Below are positions 58,591 through 64,000 of a stretch of DNA of 64,000 nucleotides, piece after piece; positions within the stretch are counted from its first letter, which is position 1; each line of letters opens with the position of its first letter. The position numbers and the translations under genes are program-made. The notes under the pieces were generated by a model. That model saw nothing but the letters and a program-made list of their open reading frames with translations. It searched no databases and was not told the origin of the DNA. Origin of the DNA: Macrotrachela quadricornifera (taxonomy: Eukaryota; Rotifera; Eurotatoria; Philodinida; Philodinidae); assembly GCA_022393335.1 (NCBI GenBank), contig JAJEKB010021383.1, positions 1,943,361 through 2,007,360 on the forward strand, written 5' to 3'.

Positions 58591-59589
58591 AATAATCAAA
58601 CGAAATTCATCTTATTGAATATATGTCTAAAGTAATAGATCAATTGATTGAAAACATTCCATTGTATTCAATAGAACTTTATCAGTGAAAAATATGAGTT
58701 CCTATATCATTATCACTAAATATATAATCCTTTTGGGTAAATCAACTGCTGTCAGTAGCAAAAATTTCTGAACTAAGATAGTCACTGTCCCAATCGATGT
58801 TTTTGAGCCGATTCTTTGCAGTTTCTTGTTTTTCTTGATCGATCAGATAAGGTTCTTGTTATTCTTGATGTTCGAGCAAGAATCTTTTTTTTTTAAAAGA
58901 ATCTTAGTGAAACCGCAAAAGAAAAAGAAAGAGCTATTCTTTGTACATTGTGTCTGTATATATCGCTTGCATATATTTCGTCTTTCATTTCTATAATAAT
59001 GATGAGACTGTTAACATAGTCCTATAAATAAAGTAAGTTAACACTATAGATAGACAATTGTTTTTGACTTTTTCGTGAAGGTTTGTTTCAACTTCGTCGA
59101 TTGAAATTTTCTTTTAATGGGCATGAAACTGCATAACTTTTGTATTGATTGTTTTGATAATTTCAATGTTTTTTAATTCTCTATTATGGTACTTATATTT
59201 ATAAATATCGATCATTCTTTAAAGATTTTATAATAAAATCACGATGAAATATAATAATAGCTGGTTTATATAAATGAGGATAATAAAGTTCAAGAAGCTT
59301 ATCAGAATAGGCAAGTTTTTGTTTTTTTGTGATAAAAAGAATCGGAGAAGGATCTTGCACAGAAGCAATGGCAAAAGAATCTTAGCTGATAATCATGAAA
59401 ATCAAGAATCTAAAAAGATGAGACGCTAGATCATTGACTAATATTTATTCTTAGACGAACAAGTTAAATGCGTACCAGATTAGAAATCACATCGAGTGAA
59501 GTGAAGATTGCATTTTCATGTATACCATATTTTAATGTTACTGATATATCAATTTTATATCAATAAGATTGGTTGAATTTATTCAAGGT

Positions 59590-59890
59590 TTGTGAAAAGT
59601 AGCTAATTTCTTTATCGATAGTAGAGGTATGTTCACGGTTTATATTCATAGAGACGTGTTCTGATAAACTGTTTAATAAGTACATCGTTTTCTTTTCAAT
59701 CTGTGAAAAATTGAAAGTCTTTTTTGCTGAGATCAATATCAAAACTTAACAAGAGATCCCTATAGACATGTCTTTATGGATATAAACTTTGATGATATCT
59801 CCACTATTGATAAATAAATCAGTTCGTTTGCTCAAGCTGTAATGAATATATTTAAGTTTTTTTTGGTATCGTGACTTTTGTGCCACCCTA
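59590..59890. mobile_element. MITE-like inverted pair in unit 4
   Basis: The left part (from about 59590) matches the block after ATGGTCCAAAAGTCAT in units 1-3. The right part (59745-59890), reverse-complemented, reads GTGGCACAAAAGTCACGATA and continues as a diverged copy of the same block. Together they form a short foldback with a mariner-like outer end. Units 1-3 seem to keep only one arm. Confidence 0.5.
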
Positions 59891-60695
59891 TATATAATAT
59901 ATTTTGGTTTTATTAAAAGAAAACTCTACTTCGGCGAAGCTATTTTATATCTTTAATATTTTGTATAAAACTGAACGGCATGATTGATTGAAGAAACACA
60001 AGATATCATGAATTGGATAAATGGTGAGAACTATTCAGATTATGTTCTTATATATGGTATAAATCATGTGACAGTACTTGATGAATCTATTCATTAGTTA
60101 CAGAACTTAGTACTGTCTGAATAAATCTATAATCATGTACAGTATTAATAAAATGTAAAGTTTTATTTTTCTAAACAAATTCTTTCGCATATTCATATAA
60201 ATAATATGTATAACGCTAAAATGCAAAATTATTAAGAAATATATATTCTGATTAACTTCGGCAAAATTTGTTGTCAAAATTGTAACTTCAATACAATATA
60301 TACATATTATGCGTTTTTTTTTCTTTCATTTTGTGACATAGATGAATGAATGAATATTTGATAGTAAGAACTATCTAATGTGTAACTCTTCTTTCAATAG
60401 ATGGAATAAATAACTGTACTATTATAATGCATGCATTGCCGTTATTATATTCGATATGAGAGTATAGGAAAGAGAGCAATCCTTCACCTATCTATGTTGT
60501 CCTTTTATTTCTGTTACGAAGAAAAAAAAGCAAGGTTTTATAATAGATGATTTTTTGAATCGAAGTATGTAACTGTGCATAATGTCTATTCATTTCGATT
60601 GACAAGTTTCTACTCACATGTCTTTTGTTTTCGTTTATAATAAGTAAGAGAACGAAAGAATGAGTGAGTGATTGACTATTACTTTTCCCATCCCT

Positions 60696-60705
60696 TATAT
60701 CAACA
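60696..60705 (+). promoter_or_regulatory. Diverged TATA region, GFA copy 5
   Basis: TATATCAACA at the TATA position of the other copies, 95 bases before the ATG. Confidence 0.4.
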
Positions 60706-60799
60706 ATCTACATTATAATATCTAATATCTACAAACGCATATTAGAAACACGATTAGTTTCAAACACCTTAGTAAAAATAAAGATAAATAGTAACAAAA

Positions 60800-61219
60800 A
60801 TGAGTTTCATCACTGGTGAATGTTTATGTGGACAAATCACCGTTTCCATTGATAAACAACTACTAGATGCTGGCGATAAAATTCTTTTATGTCATTGCAA
60901 GAATTGTCGTAAAACTTCCGGCTCTTTTGGATCAATTGCTATTACTGTTCCAGAGTCAGCTGTTAAAGTCACAGGACAACTAAAAACTTATCCAGATGGT
61001 AATACGGATAGTGGAATAGTACTTTACCGTACTTTTTGTGGTAACTGTGGTAGCCCAATTTCTACAACTGCAGCCAACTTACCTGGCCAAAAGATTATCC
61101 GATTGGGATTACTTGATGAAATTCCAAAACCTGCAATGGAATTCTATTGTGAATCAAGATTATCTTGGGTAAAATCAATTGATGATGCAAAACAATATGA
61201 TACAATGCCACCAAAATAA
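60800..61219 (+). CDS. GFA/CENP-V family enzyme, copy 5 (diverged)
   Basis: 139 aa, intact, with all zinc cysteines (ECLCGQ, LCHCKNCRK, TFCGNCGSP), but the most different copy: MSFITGECLCGQ, KTSGSFGSIAITVPES, GQLKTYPDGNTDSG, ISTTAANLPGQKIIRLGLL and EFYCESRLSWVK. Changes cluster between the zinc sites and around the substrate-facing region after C36, so substrate range may differ. A frame kept open despite divergence implies selection. Its promoter is recognisably homologous but less conserved, and its flanks lack the repeat blocks of units 1-4. It is probably the oldest duplicate. Confidence 0.88.
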   Translation: MSFITGECLCGQITVSIDKQLLDAGDKILLCHCKNCRKTSGSFGSIAITVPESAVKVTGQLKTYPDGNTDSGIVLYRTFCGNCGSPISTTAANLPGQKIIRLGLLDEIPKPAMEFYCESRLSWVKSIDDAKQYDTMPPK

Positions 61220-61282
61220 TCATAATATGTCGATTTGATTAAGAATTTATCTAACTAATATCTTTGTAATTTGAGATTTTTG

Positions 61283-61288
61283 AATAAA
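61283..61288 (+). terminator. Polyadenylation signal, GFA copy 5
   Basis: AATAAA in the conserved TTTTTGAATAAAAATAATC context. Confidence 0.6.
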
Positions 61289-61300
61289 AATAATCAAGCT

Positions 61301-62311
61301 AAATTCATCTTGTCGAATATATGTATAAATTGACAGATTTATTGATTGCAAATATTTCATTCTATTCGACAAAACTGAATCAGTGAAAAAGATGGGTTCC
61401 TATATCTTTATCGCTAAATATATAATCCTTATGTTTAATCAACTGTTGTCAGTAGCAAAAATTTTGGAATTAAGGTAGTCATTGCTATCAACATTAAAGT
61501 AAATCTTTGTAAATTATCGCTTCCATTCAAAGGTAGATGTAAACTACATTTGAAATTTTTCTATTTTTCAATTTGTTCTTATTTGGAATATTTAACTACT
61601 TTTGGCAGTTTTATAATTGACTTATATCTCTATTTTGTACAAGCTAATAGACAAAGAACTGCACTCAAAATGATCTACTGTAATAATCTGCTTGTGATGT
61701 ACCAAATCAATCCATGGAAATATTTACGTATGAGAGATCAACAAATTCACAGCGACTATTCTGGTTAAGCAACAATGTTCTCAATATTTTTTATTAAAAA
61801 GTATTTGAAAAATGTTACCAAGAAGATGATGAGATATGTCAAATTAATTAATACGATGCAAACAAGTATGGATATTAAGCAACAGAATAAAGTAGCATTC
61901 CATATTTCGAGAAAAGGTTATTTTCATAGCAATACAATACTGAAATATATTTAGATATATTATTCATCTAACTGCTTCCGTATATGTTAAAGAATCAACA
62001 GATGCATATCGATATATATTAAGGACTCTCATAAGCATTTTTGCGAATGTAAATAAGAATGTATTTGTAGCTGATTGTATTAATCAACGAATTCAATACG
62101 ACGATGGAAAGTGTTACTGATATTAACAAAAATACTAGCATAACTTTCATTTATAGACATGGTTCTATTTAATATGAACTGTTTCAACCGGACTATCAAA
62201 TACATAAGATAGTCAAAAAGTTCTGTCACATTCTTATATCTGTATAAAGAAACAACATTCCATCCACCTTTCTATATCACATAATCGAGGTAGTTATTTC
62301 CAACCAACTCC
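61301..62311. other. No gene seen
   Basis: The first ~190 bp is still homologous to the 3' flank of the GFA units (ATATATAATCCTT, TCAGTAGCAAAAATTT). Beyond about 61.5 kb there is no array homology and no credible gene. Confidence 0.45.
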
Positions 62312-62313
62312 TA

Positions 62314-62866
62314 CGATATCATTTTGAAGTAAAGAATAGGTAAAAAATTTACTTCCCTGTTAATACTCCCGCTTAACTGTTATAGCTGCTGATTGCACAG
62401 TCCATGTTGAATACCATTCAACGACTAATTATTTTGTAAATCAGTGTGAGATGAATGCATGTTGTGAACCGTAATTTCATTACTGTAATAATGAAGTATA
62501 TAGTGACGTTATTCAATATGTGGTTCAAAAAACGTGACAAAAAAATGATGGAACAATATCGTATTAATATTACTTCATTCGATAACGTCTCTATCATTGA
62601 ACTCAAACATTTCTAATTAATATAGATAGTTTTGTCCACTACTCACGAAACCATCAAATGATAAACGTTAACTTGGATGCCATTAGAGAGTTGCCTTATG
62701 TGATCGCTTTTGGGTAAATGTGGCTTGCAGGACGAGTCTTACTTACTAAACCCAATTTTGATAACAATTTTCTTTTATTATTGTGATGGCAGATCTTAAG
62801 GCGATAGCCGCTAACAGTATCACATAAAATCTCTTTTTACCTATTCTTTACTTCAAAATGATATCC
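62314..62866. mobile_element. TA-flanked MITE, 553 bp
   Basis: Inverted ends CGATATCATTTTGAAGTAAA (left) and, reverse-complemented, GGATATCATTTTGAAGTAAA (right) continue for about 90 bp (AGAATAGGTAAAAA). TA lies at 62312-62313 and 62867-62868. No transposase. Confidence 0.8.
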
Positions 62867-62868
62867 TA

Positions 62869-63394
62869 GACGTTAGTTAGAAGGATAAAACTTTCTATTT
62901 AATATCAAATTTGGACTTAAGAATTTCGACCAATAATCTGTAAAATAGGATTTTTCGCCTTTGAAAATCTTTAGTCAAACCTTATAGAAAAGTCGTTAGT
63001 TTTGAAAAGTAGGTTTCTCTTGATAGGAATAAGTCGAATTGGAATAGCCACACTGAAACTATGTTTAACTCTTTGGCACTCGGCGACATATATATACGTC
63101 CTGGTATTTGTTCACTGTTACTATATGCCTCATGTATTGGTTATTCTCTATCGAGTTGTCCCTCTTAGCGTATTAGCATTTTCAAATTTTCCAGAATGAG
63201 AAACTTTCTTTCGTTTCTGTTGATATTTTTGCTAAAGCGCATTTTATTCATAATTTCTGTCATTCTTAGGTGTTCTAGTACAATCACCTTCTTTTTTTCG
63301 TTATATTTTTTTATGTATTATTCTCCCTAGCACTGTGTAATATATTTCTATCTTCATGAAACAATCAAAATCATAACGCAATTCTATAATAATA
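62869..63394. other. Possible piggyBac end, otherwise empty
   Basis: TTAACTCTTTGGCACTCGGC starts at 63065 and is followed by a GACATATATATACGTC hairpin, resembling a TTAA-bounded piggyBac terminus. The partner end was not found. Confidence 0.3.
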
Positions 63395-64000
63395 ATAACG
63401 TTTCATAAGCTTATCGCCTATTGAGGCTAGCCCCGGTTATTATTACTAGTTTCCCGCATGTAGCCAGGTTCTATCGTCTTTCCTTTTCACAGACAGCGGA
63501 TATCTGCACTCTCTTCCGTCCAACATCCTGACTAAAGATACAGTCAGCACGAATGATTCATGTGGAATGAATCATTTGAGATAACTTAGCCGTTAGTGAT
63601 TAGTCCAGGATCATTCTGTGGATGATGTTACTGAGGTTTGAACACAGTGTCTGATGGCGCATGCCAAGCAACGTAATCACTGAACCATGGTGGCATCAAA
63701 CGTATTTTTAATGATGCAAAAAATGAACCGCGTCCAAATTAGAAATGCACTTAGAAATTACATCGGTTGTACAATTTTAGTCATTTTAAATGAATTCTTA
63801 TTGTTGACAAATTAAGAAACTATAATGATAGATAATATTATAAAATTTATTGGTATTTTCCAATAGAGTGACACATGTGTTTGTAGTGTATGTGAAGAAA
63901 AAAAATTGTATGATGAATGCATAGAAAAGGTGAATGAAAAAGAAATTTATATATTATTTACGGTTATTATCGATAAATCAAACGATTATTTTTTGCATTA
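63395..64000 (-). repeat. Inverted duplicate, copy B (with SINE)
   Basis: Reverse complement of 27085-27740. The SINE lies at about 63405-63700 (minus). From 63700 to the end the sequence is the 5' flank of the 149-aa gene, ending TTTTTGCATTA, which corresponds to about 74 bases before that gene's ATG. The start of a second gene copy on the plus strand would therefore fall just past 64000. Confidence 0.85.

Larger units (their letters stand above)
44129..61300 (+). repeat. Five-copy tandem array of GFA gene units
   Basis: Homologous units start codon to start codon lie at 44949, 47108, 54143, 58102 and 60800. Each has a similar promoter, coding region, 3' UTR with AATAAA, a downstream block (GGTTTGTTTCAACTTCGTCG) and, in the first four, a block with a mariner-like ATGGTCCAAAAGTCAT motif and a TTGAATACTTGAA-rich block. 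After subtracting the inserts at 47.8-50.9, 51.8-53.7 and 55.3-56.9 kb and a ~215-bp deletion in unit 2, spacing of the first four is near 2.15 kb. Unit 5 is the most diverged. Confidence 0.85.

Noticed and set aside
61550..61768. 72-codon plus-strand frame after GFA copy 5
   Set aside because: Hydrophobic chance composition with no homologue in the other array units.

Overview
The window looks like nuclear DNA of a bdelloid rotifer. This is inferred from content, not from a database match. The DNA is very AT-rich and spliced genes have mostly short GT-AG introns of 49-74 bases. The gene types are those seen repeatedly in bdelloids: an organelle-type PPR-DYW protein, an ADP-ribosyltransferase, NHL-repeat sequence, fungal-type metabolic genes, and many decayed DNA transposons. 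No rRNA, tRNA gene or CRISPR array was found. One 400-base assembly gap lies at 16870-17269.

Layout. 1-6.8 kb: gene-poor, with foldback/MITE-like elements and a strict 32-bp minisatellite. 6.8-9.9 kb (-): an 11-exon PPR-DYW gene predicted at 745 aa with an intact zinc-site DYW domain. 11-17.6 kb: a transposon graveyard, in which a LINE sits inside a decayed DDE/SWIM transposase, followed by a small MITE and a TTAA-flanked piggyBac-like element that itself holds a 45-bp-TIR element containing the gap. 17.8-19.6 kb: a broken gene with a foldback inside it and an NHL-repeat pseudogene. 20.8-22.1 kb (-): an equilibrative nucleoside transporter. 23.0 and 26.4-27.0 kb (-): two small genes. 30.7-32.0 kb (+): a two-exon ART. 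34.0-35.4 kb (-): a SMYD-type SET/MYND protein. 36.5-38.0 kb (-): a fungal-type amino-acid permease pseudogene. 38.5-39.8 kb: a 1.3-kb hairpin next to a Helitron helicase scrap. 40.4-41.4 kb (-): a rhodopsin-like GPCR.

44.1-61.3 kb (+): a tandem array of five genes of the GFA (glutathione-dependent formaldehyde-activating enzyme / CENP-V) family. Each has its own TATA-box region and polyadenylation signal, on a base repeat unit of about 2.15 kb. Four copies are intact; copy 2 has a stop at a zinc-ligand cysteine. The array was later invaded by an hAT element and two other large inserts. 62.3-64 kb: another TA-flanked MITE, then an inverted copy of the 5' flank of the 26.4-27.0 kb gene, so a second copy of that gene may lie just past the window end.

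Nothing suggests one pathway for the whole window. The coherent systems are the GFA array, which may give dosage or divergence for thiol/aldehyde detoxification, and the PPR-DYW protein, which may edit organelle RNA. The mix of plausibly foreign genes, pseudogenes and dense transposons resembles the transposon-rich, often subtelomeric regions described in bdelloids.
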